NCBI RefSeq assembly: GCF_007741535.1
Contig: NZ_CP036525.1
Location: forward strand, 744,001-808,000
DNA from: Rubripirellula lacrimiformis
GTDB taxonomy: Bacteria; Planctomycetota; Planctomycetia; Pirellulales; Pirellulaceae
Direction of reading: 5' to 3'
DNA: 64,000 bases
Shown: positions 1-9,606 of the stretch, piece by piece
Numbering within the stretch: position 1 is the stretch's first letter
How the letters are laid out: every line of letters starts with the position of its first letter
The notes under the pieces: model-generated
Databases searched by the model: none
Told to the model about the DNA's origin: nothing
The model's input: only the letters and a program-made list of their open reading frames with translations
Made by a program: the position numbers and the translations under genes

Positions 1-309
1 TTCGCCGAAGGTGTGCAGTCATGGTTCAACAACAATCGACAACCCGATCACGATCACAACCACGTCGATACGCGAAGCGAACTGCAGGAATACGATCCCG
101 GGCTGGCCGCGATTTGTAAAGAAGTTTTTGGACCGACACAGCTGGTCTATACCAAACCGGCAACTCGAATCTCGGGGCACCTTGAAGGTTACGATCCTGA
201 ACAATCGCCTCGTTTCCAGTGGCCAGCACGACTCAAGCAAGCCAAGTCGAAGATCCGGAACGATACGACGAAACGTGGCACGAATCGACAAAAAGAATAC
301 AAGAATTAG
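1..309 (+). CDS. C-terminal part of a large secreted protein (5' end outside window)
   Basis: The reading frame is open from base 1 to a TAG at 307-309, so only the last 102 residues are present. The visible part begins FAEGVQSWFNNNRQ and continues with HNHVDTRSELQEYDP. From memory, this AEGVQ...HNHV...YDP pattern closes several large planctomycete secreted proteins that resemble metallopeptidases, but I cannot name the family with certainty. The tail is lysine- and arginine-rich (QAKSKIRNDTTKRGTNRQKE), as in a disordered end. A sulfatase start follows 32 bases later on the same strand, so the two may be co-transcribed. Confidence 0.6.
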   Translation, partial: FAEGVQSWFNNNRQPDHDHNHVDTRSELQEYDPGLAAICKEVFGPTQLVYTKPATRISGHLEGYDPEQSPRFQWPARLKQAKSKIRNDTTKRGTNRQKEYKN

Positions 310-341
310 GTTCTGTCGAACTCTTTTGCGAGCCATTGCGA

Positions 342-634
342 ATGCACAAAGCAATCTTCTCGACCCTGGCAATGATGGGGCTGTGGCTATCGCCGGCGGT
401 CGCTGTTGCCGAGGCCGACAAGCCTAATGTCTTGTTCATCGCCGTCGACGACCTCAATGACTGGATCGGTTGCTTGGGCGGTCATCCCCAGGCAAAGACG
501 CCGAACATCGACCGGCTTGCGGCCAGCGGAGTGCTCTTTACGAATGCACATTGCCCCGCTCCTGCCTGCAATCCTTCACGCAGCGCGATCATGACCGGCA
601 TTTCGCCTCATGTGTCTGGGCTTTACGACAACCG
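342..634 (+). pseudogene. Sulfatase, 5' fragment carrying the active site (split by an IS)
   Basis: The ATG at 342 opens a signal peptide (MHKAIFSTLAMMGLWLSP, then AVAVAEA), then the sulfatase start PNVLFIAVDDLND with the metal-binding Asp pair, and CNPSRSAIMTG. This is the C-x-P-S-R signature whose Cys (residue 76) is matured to formylglycine. The frame is cut after LYDN by an insertion sequence and in situ runs into it until a stop near 716. Joining base 634 to 2374 restores one open frame of 574 codons, so this was a complete iduronate-2-sulfatase-like gene that was recently broken. In family members, catalytic metal and substrate residues also lie in the second half, so this fragment alone should be inactive. 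Confidence 0.88.
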
Positions 635-2364
635 CAGCAGTTCCCGGCGGTTGGCTAAATCCCGTAAAATACGGTGTGGTGATTTGCTAGCGTGTCGCGA
701 TTGGATGAAGCCTTGATTGGAGCCGGGGGTTGACGCTCCAATGGACGGCTTTCGCTCTCGTCCAAGGCGATCGATCATGACCCGTCCGGCGCCCCCGTTC
801 CCCAAGTTGCGGCGATTCCTTTGCGCTGATGCACTCATCGATACGTTACGCCGGAGATTTCAATCGGTCCCCGACGCGCGGGAACAATCCGGGACGGTTT
901 ATCCAATGGTGGATACTCTCTTGGCTGCGTTTGCGATGTTCTCACTCAAAGACCCATCACTGTTAGCTTTTGAAGAACGGTCCGGCGAACCTGCCATCAA
1001 ACGACTCTTCGGGATCGACGCTATTCCCAGCGATACGTCCATGCGAGAGATCCTTGATGGTATCGATACAAGTCATCTCAACGAAGCCTTTGCAGACATC
1101 TTCCACGAACTTCAACGCGGGAACGTCCTGCGAGAGTTCGCGTTCCACAACAATCATTACCTGCTAGCGATCGATGGCACTGGATACTTCTGTTCCTCAA
1201 AGATCCATTGCCCCGAGTGCTTGGAACGTAAAACCAGTGGTGGCAAGATTCAGTATGTGCATCAAGCGGTTGCCGCGGTGCTCGTTCATCCCGACCAGAA
1301 AGTCGTCATCCCACTGGCAATCGAACCCATCGTCAAACAAGACGGAGAAACCAAAAACGATTGCGAACGCAATGCGACACGACGCCTATTGAGGCGAATT
1401 CGCTTGCTCTATCCGAAGATCAAGCTGATCGTGGTCGAAGACGGACTGGCCAGCAACGCTCCGCACATCGCCGACCTGAAAGATCTGAAGATGAGTTACT
1501 TGCTCGGTGCAAAACCGGGTGACCACGCTCACTTGTTCGATCAAGTGATTGCTGCGGGCGACGAAGACCGAATCGAAACACTCACACGGGTTGACCCGAT
1601 CGGTAACCGCGTCATCCAAAGCGAGACCCAGTACGTCAGTGACCTGGCGCTCAATGCGTCGAATCAATCTCTGCGAGTGAATTTTCTGCAGCACTTTGAA
1701 TACGACAACGATAGCGGCGAAGTGAGCAAGCGATTCAGTTGGGTGACGAACGTCACGTTAGATCGTTCGCTGCTATCGAAATTCACCGCGGGAGGTCGTA
1801 GTCGCTGGCGGATTGAGAATGAGACGTTTAATACGCTCAAGAATCAAGGCTATCACTTTGAACACAACTACGGTCATGGAAAGCAAAACCTATCAACGGT
1901 ACTGATGCTGCTGATGTTTTTAGCGTTCATGGTTGACCAAGTACAGCAAGCATGCTGTCCGCTGTTTGCCTCGGTGCAGGAGAAGTTCAAGAGTCGCCGA
2001 GCGTTGTGGGAAAAGCTTCGCAGCCATGTGAATCACTTCGTGTTTGAATCGTTTGCCGAACTTTGGCAAGCGATGCTCAGTGGATCGGCGATGGGTGTTC
2101 CGCCGCCTCGTGGATAAGATCGGCCAGAAGTAGCGTAACCTCAGCGGTCTAAAACGTCGATTTTGGCCTCAGCACTGGTGACGCACGCGCCCAGCCGAGC
2201 ACTCTCACTCCGATTTGTCGTTAGGGACGCCCCACGAGCGTGGGACGTCAGTTCCGAAGGCACGAAATCACCATCGCAGCAGGCCACGACAACTCGACCA
2301 GCCTTCAAATGCACCTCCACTCCACGCTCACCACCCAATAGCGAAGGGCGACCGGGAACTGCTG
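635..2364 (+). mobile_element. 1730-bp insertion sequence in the sulfatase gene
   Basis: The ends are 13-bp perfect inverted repeats: CAGCAGTTCCCGG at 635-647 and its complement at 2352-2364. They are flanked by a direct 9-bp target duplication, CGACAACCG, at 626-634 and 2365-2373. Removing the element and one copy restores the sulfatase frame exactly, which fixes the boundaries. One DDE transposase gene fills most of it. Length, duplication size and CAG ends leave two options, ISAs1-like or the ISDol1 group of ISNCY; I cannot decide by eye. About 70-140 bases precede the transposase start and about 250 bases follow it, with no second gene seen. Confidence 0.92.
777..2117 (+). CDS. IS transposase (DDE, IS4-superfamily-like)
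   Basis: The protein has a RNase H-fold DDE layout. A first Asp lies in LLAIDGTGYF, a second in LIVVEDGLASNAPHI, and the Glu is in RWRIENETFNTLKNQGYH, the Y-(2)-R-(3)-E-(6)-K type region of IS4-like enzymes. A short Cys motif follows the first Asp (CPECLERK), a possible metal-binding insertion. The last third contains a hydrophobic stretch (LMLLMFLAFMVDQV). I use the ATG at 777 (MTRPAPPFPKL); in-frame alternatives are a TTG at 717 and an ATG at 741. The frame is intact and both IS ends are present, so the element could still be active. Confidence 0.88.
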   Translation: MTRPAPPFPKLRRFLCADALIDTLRRRFQSVPDAREQSGTVYPMVDTLLAAFAMFSLKDPSLLAFEERSGEPAIKRLFGIDAIPSDTSMREILDGIDTSHLNEAFADIFHELQRGNVLREFAFHNNHYLLAIDGTGYFCSSKIHCPECLERKTSGGKIQYVHQAVAAVLVHPDQKVVIPLAIEPIVKQDGETKNDCERNATRRLLRRIRLLYPKIKLIVVEDGLASNAPHIADLKDLKMSYLLGAKPGDHAHLFDQVIAAGDEDRIETLTRVDPIGNRVIQSETQYVSDLALNASNQSLRVNFLQHFEYDNDSGEVSKRFSWVTNVTLDRSLLSKFTAGGRSRWRIENETFNTLKNQGYHFEHNYGHGKQNLSTVLMLLMFLAFMVDQVQQACCPLFASVQEKFKSRRALWEKLRSHVNHFVFESFAELWQAMLSGSAMGVPPPRG

Positions 2365-2373
2365 CGACAACCG

Positions 2374-3805
2374 CCAAAAGATGCGCGAGTGGATGCCGGA
2401 TGCCGAGCTGATGTCCAAGTACTTTTCTAGCAACGGGTATTGGTCGGCTGGTTCCGGAAAGATCCTGCACTACTTCATTGATGCGCCGTCTTGGGATCAG
2501 TACTACCCGGCTAAGGAAACCGAGGACCCTTTTCCTCGCACGTTGTATCCCAAGGATCGGCCGGTCCACCTTCCGCTGGGTGGGCCATGGCAATACAGAG
2601 AAACCGATTGGGCCGCGCTGGATGCAACCGACGAACAGTATGGCGGCGATTGGCTGGTGTCCAAATGGATTTCACAGCAGCTGGCACAGAAGCATGACAA
2701 GCCGTTCTTTCTAGCCTGCGGAATCTATCGTCCGCATGAACCATGGTTTGTGCCGAAGAAATACTTCGATCCATTTCCGATCGACGAGATCCAATTACCG
2801 CCCGGCTACAAAGAAGACGATTTAGACGATCTGCCGCCAGCCGGCAAAAAGCACGGTCCCAATCGATACTTCCCACATATCCGTCGGCATGGCCAGTGGA
2901 AGCAAGCCATTCAGGGCTACCTCGCATCCATCGCCTTTGCCGATGCCATGGTCGGTCGCGTGATGGAAGCGTTGGATAACGGGCCGAATCACGAAAACAC
3001 GGTCGTCGTCTTGTTCAGTGATCATGGTTGGCATCTTGGCGAGAAACAGCATTGGCAAAAGTACACTCTTTGGCGAGTCTGTACGCGAGTGCCATTGATT
3101 GTTCGCGTTCCGGCGGGGACGGCTGGATTGCCTCAGGGCACACGGGCTGGGACCACGTGCGATGCACCGGTGAACCTATTAAGCCTTTACCCCACTCTGA
3201 CAAATCTCGCAGGTTTGCCCGACAAGCAGAGCAACGATGGACCGAGTCTTCTGCCGTTGCTTGCAGACACCGGAAGTGATTGGCCGCACGTTTCAATCAC
3301 TTATCTTGGCAAGCCCAGGAACTACGCAGTCAGCGACCGACGTTGGCGTTACATCGAATACGACAATGGCGATCGGGAGTTGTACGATGTGGACACTGAT
3401 CGGTTCGAATGGGTGAATCTGGCCGAAAGACCAGAACACGCAAGCACCGTGTCAGCCCTCCGATCACGTGCAACAACGGAGTATGCCAAGTTCGTGGCTG
3501 CGAGTGATCAGTCGCTGCCCAAACTGAAGTGGCACCCGGCTGTGGATTCGACAACGCTTGTGTCGAATCCGATCGGCGACCAGTTCGATCTCGTTGTGAC
3601 GAATGAACGCGCCGGTCCAGTCAAAGTGTTCTGGATGGATCGTCGCGGCAATCGCAAATCCTTCGGCACGCTCGAGGCGGGTTGGCGAAAGCCGATTCGG
3701 ACTCGTCCAGGATCGGTTTGGCTGGTGACCGACGCCGACGAAAAACCGATCGGGTACTTCCGAGTAGGCGACCGGACGGCGCACGCCATTGTTCCGGCTG
3801 AATGA
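2374..3805 (+). pseudogene. Sulfatase, 3' fragment (split by an IS)
   Basis: This is the continuation of the sulfatase interrupted at 634. It reads QKMREWMPDAEL directly after the second 9-bp target duplication; the first in-frame ATG is at 2381. It holds the remaining sulfatase landmarks: KILHYF, the FFLACGIYRPHEPW substrate-pocket region, VVVLFSDHGWHLGEKQHW (Asp-His metal site), and a C-terminal subdomain ending in GYFRVGDRTAHAIVPAE. These resemble iduronate-2-sulfatase-like enzymes of Planctomycetes. It lacks the signal peptide and the formylglycine Cys, so any product made from 2381 would be cytoplasmic and inactive. No other frameshift is seen, consistent with recent disruption. Confidence 0.85.
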
Positions 3806-4067
3806 ATGTTTTCAATCAACGTCCTAAACCGGGGGGCAGGGGGGGGGGCATCGCAGCCGGATCGATCGTGTGGCTGTGCGTTAGGGTCGTGAAAACGGGC
3901 AATGCGCGTCGTCCGATGGTGTCCGCTTTTCAATAACCGAATGTTGGAAACTGCAGGTCATTGGCAAGTATCATGAGCATGCTATCGTTGCGAAACAGGT
4001 TTTTTCGCGGTCTCCGTGAGACTCACCGATCGCCGCGTATGCCCATGTTGCCTCCTTCAAGAGACGA
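3806..4067. other. Intergenic region with a G-rich tract
   Basis: No gene is seen. A G6-CA-G10 tract lies at 3831-3848. The rest should hold the promoter of the hydrolase gene starting at 4068, but no clear -35/-10 pair could be picked. Confidence 0.4.
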
Positions 4068-5942
4068 ATGATGCTCCGACGTCGCCGCTTTTTTTCGATA
4101 TTTACACACTTTGGCGCTGTGGCCTTTGCCTTCGTGGGCAGTGTGACGTCCGGGGGCGCAGAGCCCGCCGTTCCTGTCTTCAAGGACGGAGAGGCTCAGG
4201 TCGTCAAAGCGTTTGAAGATTCCGACTACTGGATCCGACATGATCTGTGGGTCGAAACCGAATTCGACTCTGACGACGATGGCAAGCCCGATCGGATGCA
4301 CGTCAGCGTAACGCGGCCTCAGCAAACCGAAACCGAAGGTTTGAAGTTGCCGGTGGTGTATGTGTCGAGTCCGTACTTCGCCGGCACCGGCAAGAAAGGG
4401 CAAGAGTTCTTTTGGGACGTCAGACACGAACTGGGGGCTACCCCGCCGGAGCGTAAACACGTCCCGGGCGTCGAGCGAAAAGGATCGCGACCGATCATTT
4501 CAAAATCGCACGTCAAGGAATGGGTGCCGCGGGGATACATCGTCGTTCATTCGTCTTCACCTGGGACGGGCCTCTCGCAAGGCTGTCCTACCGTGGGCGG
4601 TGACAACGAATCGCTGGCGCCCAAGGCGGTGGTGGATTGGTTGTGTGGCCGTGCGCACGGATACACGACACCCGGTGGTGACGAAGAAGTCGTTGCCCAC
4701 TGGTGCACCGGAAAGGTCGGCATGACGGGAACCTCGTACAACGGCACCATCCCGTTGGCTGCGGCAACGACCGGAGTCGAAGGGCTGGAGGCGATCATTC
4801 CGGTGGCCCCCAATACGTCGTACTACCATTACTACCGATCCAACGGTTTGATCCGACATCCGTTTGGTTTCTTGGGCGAGGACATCGACTATCTGTACGA
4901 CTTCATTCATAGCGGCAATGAAGCGAGGCGTGATCACTGCGACTGTGAGGTGCGCGACAATCAGATGTTGGCAGGTTTTGATCGAGTCAGCGGCGACTAC
5001 AACGATTTCTGGGCCGGTCGTGATTACCTCAATGACCTAGAACCACTGAAGGCGGCTGTCTTGATGGCGCACGCGTTCAATGATTGGAATGTGGTTCCCG
5101 AGCATAGCGTGCGTATCTATGAAGCGTTGAAAGCGAAGGGAGTTCCGGCTCAGGCGTTCTTTCATCAAGGCGGGCATGGTGGTCCACCGCCGATGAAGAT
5201 GATGAATCGTTGGTTCACCCGTTACCTGCACGGTGTGGAAAATGATGTCGAGAAGGACCCGCGTGCCTGGATCGTTCGCGAAAACGATGAACGCGAGAAA
5301 CCGACTTCTTACGATGATTACCCCAATCCAGCCGCCTCGCCTGTCAGCTTTCATCTTGCTGCCGGTGCACCCCAGCGAGGACAGTTGACGACCGATCCGG
5401 CGGCCGATCAAGGAACCGAGACGCTGGTGGACAACTTTTCGTTCGATGGGGCATCGCTTGCACAAGCGGAATGGACCAAGCATCGCCTGATTTATGTGAC
5501 GCCAAAGTTGTCAAAGTCAGTGCATCTTTCAGGAACCCCACACATTTCCATCCGGCTGGCAAGCAACAAGCCTGCTGCCAACCTTTCGGTTTGGCTTGTC
5601 TCGTTGCCGTGGACTGAGGGCAAAGATTCGAAGATCACCGACAACATCATCACCCGTGGTTGGGCCGATCCGCAGAACCATCAATCGATCACAGATGGCC
5701 AGCCCCTCGTACCGGGTGACTTTTACGACGTCCGTTTCGATTTGCAACCCGATGACCAGGTGATTCCGAAAGGTCAGCAAATCGGGTTGATGATCTTTTC
5801 CAGCGATCGCGATTTTACCTTGTGGCCCGATCCCGGCACCGAGATCACGGTGGACTTGGACGCCACCTCGCTCAGCCTGCCAATCGTCGGCGGAAAAGAA
5901 GCTTTCACAGAGGCCGAACAAGAGTCTGCGGAAGCGAAGTAG
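4068..5942 (+). CDS. Secreted CocE/X-Pro dipeptidyl-peptidase-type hydrolase (S15-like)
   Basis: The 624-residue protein starts with an Arg-rich signal peptide (MMLRRRRFFSIFTH...SGGAEP), which suggests export. The N-terminal alpha/beta-hydrolase domain has the nucleophile in GMTGTSYNGT (G-x-S-Y-x-G, as in X-Pro peptidases). The acid Asp is in AHAFNDWNVVPEH and the His in FFHQGGHGG. The C-terminal beta-sandwich typical of CocE/PepX follows (LVDNFSFD, then LSKSVHLSGTPHISIRLAS), ending with an acidic tail. Together these mark a serine peptidase or acyl-esterase of the S15 family; the substrate cannot be read from the sequence. It stands alone on the plus strand, with a minus-strand gene ending 37 bases past its stop. 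Starts at 4068 and 4071 are both ATG. Confidence 0.85.
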   Translation: MMLRRRRFFSIFTHFGAVAFAFVGSVTSGGAEPAVPVFKDGEAQVVKAFEDSDYWIRHDLWVETEFDSDDDGKPDRMHVSVTRPQQTETEGLKLPVVYVSSPYFAGTGKKGQEFFWDVRHELGATPPERKHVPGVERKGSRPIISKSHVKEWVPRGYIVVHSSSPGTGLSQGCPTVGGDNESLAPKAVVDWLCGRAHGYTTPGGDEEVVAHWCTGKVGMTGTSYNGTIPLAAATTGVEGLEAIIPVAPNTSYYHYYRSNGLIRHPFGFLGEDIDYLYDFIHSGNEARRDHCDCEVRDNQMLAGFDRVSGDYNDFWAGRDYLNDLEPLKAAVLMAHAFNDWNVVPEHSVRIYEALKAKGVPAQAFFHQGGHGGPPPMKMMNRWFTRYLHGVENDVEKDPRAWIVRENDEREKPTSYDDYPNPAASPVSFHLAAGAPQRGQLTTDPAADQGTETLVDNFSFDGASLAQAEWTKHRLIYVTPKLSKSVHLSGTPHISIRLASNKPAANLSVWLVSLPWTEGKDSKITDNIITRGWADPQNHQSITDGQPLVPGDFYDVRFDLQPDDQVIPKGQQIGLMIFSSDRDFTLWPDPGTEITVDLDATSLSLPIVGGKEAFTEAEQESAEAK

Positions 5943-5979
5943 TCCCCAGAGACGTTCTCCACGCATCCGCTGTGCCCTG

Positions 5980-6366
5980 CTAGACCACGGCAACTCGCCC
6001 TCGTTCAGGTCCACGTTCAGCCACGCGGCAGTCGATGCAGCGGACGCAATCCACACCAAGATAGAATTGCAGCGTTTCGTACCAATAACGTTGCTCTTCG
6101 GCGAAGAACAGGAAAGGGCGATCGCAATCTCGGCATCGACGTTTCAGGTCAAAATAGTGCGTTACCGGAAATGTCGCGTTCGGTTGGCGTGCGGTGTTCG
6201 CGACGATAGCAGTATCGGGAACGCGTTCATCGGGCCGCGCGAGCCAACCCAGGTAGACTCTTCCCAACAGAAAGTCTTCTTTCGGATGAAGTCCGGTAAC
6301 GCGAGGAAGCTTTCCGTAGCGAGGGTGTTGGACAAAATCGGCGTAGGCTTCGGTGCGGCGTTTCAT
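5980..6366 (-). CDS. Small zinc-ribbon protein
   Basis: The 128-residue protein has two CxxC pairs, CRDCDRPFLFFAEEQRYWYE and CVRCIDCR. This fits the probable zinc-ribbon family of C-x-x-C...F-x-A-x-E-Q-x-x-Y/W...C-x-x-C type. The first half (ADFVQHPRYGKLPRVTGLHP, FPVTHYFDL) recalls planctomycete proteins in which this ribbon follows a short N-terminal region. The ATG at 6366 (MKRRTEAYAD) is the best start; the frame stays open upstream through a TTG at 6387 to a stop at 6430-6432. Function is unknown; binding of nucleic acid or protein is likely. It ends 37 bases from the convergent hydrolase gene. Confidence 0.7.
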   Translation of the reverse strand: MKRRTEAYADFVQHPRYGKLPRVTGLHPKEDFLLGRVYLGWLARPDERVPDTAIVANTARQPNATFPVTHYFDLKRRCRDCDRPFLFFAEEQRYWYETLQFYLGVDCVRCIDCRVAERGPERGRVAVV

Positions 6367-6510
6367 TGGATGGGCGTCGGTGAACAAAGGGGCGCTGATC
6401 GGAACATCGCGATCGCAACAACTGCAATGTCATGGAGCTCCTTCCAGGGCATGAGGTTCGCTCTGTCCGCTAACCCCCATTTCAAACTCGATTGACAGGC
6501 CACCCCAAAA

Positions 6511-8201
6511 TCAGCTTCCGATCCGCCGCATAAGGGGCAAGCCTATTTTCGGCACTCCAAGCTGATACAAGGCCGCGATCTCATCGCCCGATAGGGGTTC
6601 TTGGTAGATCAGGAATTCGTCTACGCGGCCGTTCAAGTTTCTGATTGGCAGCGGCGCGCCTTCGAGTGGCAAACCCCAGTTTCCAATTTCGCACGCTCCG
6701 AACGTTACTTTGCGTCCGTTTCGATGATGCTTGCTGTCTTCACGGCTGACTTCGTCTCCGTCGAAATACTGAACCGCTTCACCAGTCATTGCATCGAAAG
6801 TCACGGCGACGTGATGCCAACGCCTGTCGCTTGCGCCAAAGATGGGGGGGATTAGAAAACCTGGCTTTGGCGATCTTCCTGGTCGGGATTCCCGCCCGGA
6901 GGCAAGGCGCGATCGTAACTGACCGAGAACATCAAGCGTCCCGATTGGTCAATTTGCCAATGGGGTTCACCGTCTTCGTATCCGTCGGACATGAACAAAG
7001 CGTTGTACTTGCGATCGAGTCCGTCGACGCGAATCCAGGCCGCCATGGTTAAACCCTGATACTGATCATTCTTCAAATGGATCCGGACACGGTCACCGGG
7101 ACTTTTGAATTCCATCGCATCCTTCGTCGGCCAGCGACCTTCTACCTAGCGCGTCCCTACGGCAGATCCAGCATACGACCGGTTTTTGGGTAGTGCGAAG
7201 TTGTTGATCAGGCGATCCCACCGGCCGTCTTCCCGACGTTTGAACAGGTAGCACCCCAAGATGCGCGGATCCGAACGGTGGGGTTCCATGGAACCCCACC
7301 AATTAGCGGACTTTCGTTTATGAAAAGACTTGATGCGTTGCTCGAATTGCTCGGCACTCGGGAAATTGACTGGCGTCGCCTCGCCCGACACGAACGTTTG
7401 GGCTTCGGATGATTCCAGACTTTCGCCTTCGCGGATGATCTGCATTGGCGAACCCGGTACATGAGCCTCGACTTCACCGTCAAAGACGTGCAGAGACGAA
7501 TCTGCCCCGTCGACCTCGACACCGAACTCGGTCCCAAGATCGACGACCTTCATCCCCGGAAGCATTAGACGGGAACCGATGGCCGGTGGCGGCATGTGCA
7601 TCGTCACTTTTCCTCGAACACACTCGGCCTCCCATGAACTGACCAGGTTGACCTCGGTCGCTTCATCTATCAGCATCGTTGCGCCACTGAAAAAGTCGAC
7701 CTGCACGGCGCCAGAAATCAGCTTCAGCGGTCCCGGGGGAAGAGAGTCACCTTCGCGATAGACAGCTCCATCAGCAAACTTTGCATCAACGATGCGAGAC
7801 AACAACGCACACCCCGATTCGACGACTTCATTCGATTCGACTGCACGAGGATCCGAGAGGGCGATTTTTGTTTGTGGACGACGGTTGCCATCGCGTCCGA
7901 TTCCGTAGCCGATCGCGAGCAGCAATACGGCGGCGACAGCGGCGACTAGCCCCAGCCAACCCACAGCACGCATGCCCTTTGCTCTCGTCGGTGCTCGCAG
8001 AGGATCCGATGCAACAGGCGTTTCGATCTCGACGTCGCTCATCAACCGCTGGTCTGTTCGACAAACGCAAGACGCCCGACGAAGACAAGCAGGAATAGAA
8101 CGAACGTCAGGTATCGGCTGCGGTGTTGATTCATCCGGTGGTACCGCTGTGTGTTGCTGGAGGTGGTTGAGTCCAATAAAATGGCGGCGCCGTTGGCGCA
8201 C
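6511..8201 (-). pseudogene. FecR-LamG membrane protein, decayed
   Basis: Three pieces of one gene are visible. The first (8201-7146) has an N-terminal transmembrane helix (VGWLGLVAAVAAVLLLAIG) and a FecR-like domain (DFFSGATMLIDEATEVNL...MKVVDLGTEFGVEV...VFDGEVEAHV). The second (7145-6852, same frame) carries the first half of a LamG/concanavalin-like domain (LTMAAWIRVDGLDRKYNALF). The third (about 6835-6511, another frame) carries the rest (RRWHHVAVTFDAMTGEAVQY...NGRVDEFLIYQEPLSGDEI). The breaks are an in-frame TAG at 7146-7148 and a frameshift near the G7 run at 6844-6850. Planctomycete FecR-LamG proteins act with ECF sigma factors; no sigma gene lies beside it. The N-terminus before MSDVEIETP is unclear. 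Confidence 0.75.
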
Positions 8202-8498
8202 GATGCGTATCGGAAGTCGTCAGCGGTTTGTCGATTGAGTCGAAGTTTTCGACGCCAATGGTGAGCCACTGGCCGTCAGGTCACGGGCATTCTGGGGGGG
8301 ATTCCCGGCCGCTCACGCGATCACGGCTCACTCAATCGACGAACCCTCAAGACTTTCGCACATTGGCAATGCAATCGAAACTCTTGACGAGTTGCTGCAA
8401 ACAAGTTGCTGGCGATCAATCCAACGAGGGTTGTGATGGAAGCTCTATCGTGGACGTTCTGGCGGTTGTTTGTGTCGCTTCATTCTTTTCAGCCTTGT
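8202..8498. other. Intergenic region, nothing recognised
   Basis: This 297-base gap lies between the esterase gene and the FecR pseudogene. It may hold decayed 5' sequence of the FecR gene. No repeat or RNA gene is seen. Confidence 0.3.
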
Positions 8499-9491
8499 TC
8501 ACTCGGGCTTGTTTGCAAGACGTTCCACAAAGAACTGCACCGTGCGCTGAATGATCACTTCCCGCGATGGTTCGATGTCGGCATCCACTTTGCGCCAGTT
8601 GTGGCCGGCATTCTTGATGATCATGACCTCCAACGGTGCCTTCGTCGCGTCAGCTTTCTGTTGCATATGGTGCGCGTGCTTCACCGGTATGGTCGTGTCC
8701 TTGTCACCCTGAATCATCAACAGTGGCGGACTGTCTTTGCTGAGGTAGTTGATCGGACTGACTTCGCGATAGCGTTTCCGTTTGTCGGAAGGTCCGGTGT
8801 CGGATCCCAAAATGCGAGGGCCAAACCGGTCTCGGAAGTCGGCTCGGTCGTCATGGTTGAACAGGCCAGTTTTCTCGAAGTCGCTTGGTCCATACCACGA
8901 AACACCTGCCAACATTTTGTAGGATGCTGACGCAAGGTTTTTGTCTCCCGGCAATTGCTCGGCCGATGCAAGCAGCAGCATCTGTGCGATGTGGCCGCCC
9001 GCTGAATCCCCCATCACGCAGATTTTCCCTGCATCGATGCCAAGGGATTCGCTGTTTTTTGCGAGATAGCGAACTGCATCTTTGCAATCGATGACGCAGT
9101 CCCGCATCGCTACGTTGCTGTCTTTTTTTGCCAAGCGGTACGTCACGGGTGCGACGGCGAATCCTTCTTCGAGCAATCGCTGGAACACCACCGCAAAGGA
9201 TCCGCTGGCCGCCTTGTAGCGATTACCAGCGGCCCAGCCTCCGCCATGGGTGAAGACAACCACCGGGCATTTTTCGCCGGGTTTCGCGGTCGGGTAGTAC
9301 AGGTCTAGCTTCAATTCCTTGCGTCCAACCTTCTTGTAAACGACTTCAAGTTGGCGCTCCCCGTTGGTTTCAAGGTACTTGGCTGATTGAGGTCGGCGCG
9401 TTTCCTTCTGTTCGTCCGGGGCGTGCTGAGCTGTTGCTGCATTCGTCGACAGGACGGCAGTCAAAAGGGTGATGATCAGTCTGTTGTTCAT
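8499..9491 (-). CDS. Secreted alpha/beta-hydrolase (BD-FAE/acetyl-esterase type)
   Basis: The ATG at 9491 begins a signal peptide ([22 protein letters not shown]), which decides the start against a longer open frame. The fold shows the oxyanion motif [14 protein letters not shown], the nucleophile elbow GDSAGG, the acid Asp in [13 protein letters not shown] and the His in NAGHNW. This is the HGGG/GxSxG esterase class that includes feruloyl and acetyl-xylan esterases. In this neighbourhood of sulfatases and glycan hydrolases it probably deacylates a polysaccharide or an oligosaccharide in the periplasm. The beta-helix gene ends 115 bases upstream on the same strand. Confidence 0.85.
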   Translation of the reverse strand: MNNRLIITLLTAVLSTNAATAQHAPDEQKETRRPQSAKYLETNGERQLEVVYKKVGRKELKLDLYYPTAKPGEKCPVVVFTHGGGWAAGNRYKAASGSFAVVFQRLLEEGFAVAPVTYRLAKKDSNVAMRDCVIDCKDAVRYLAKNSESLGIDAGKICVMGDSAGGHIAQMLLLASAEQLPGDKNLASASYKMLAGVSWYGPSDFEKTGLFNHDDRADFRDRFGPRILGSDTGPSDKRKRYREVSPINYLSKDSPPLLMIQGDKDTTIPVKHAHHMQQKADATKAPLEVMIIKNAGHNWRKVDADIEPSREVIIQRTVQFFVERLANKPE

Positions 9492-9606
9492 GTTTTGTCC
9501 GGGAATTGATAAATGTTCCACATTGGCGATAGTCGACTTTGCCAGAAGTCTCGCCGGCTTTGATTGTTCGAACATCGTGATGCTGATGAATTCCACTGCG
9601 GTTGCT

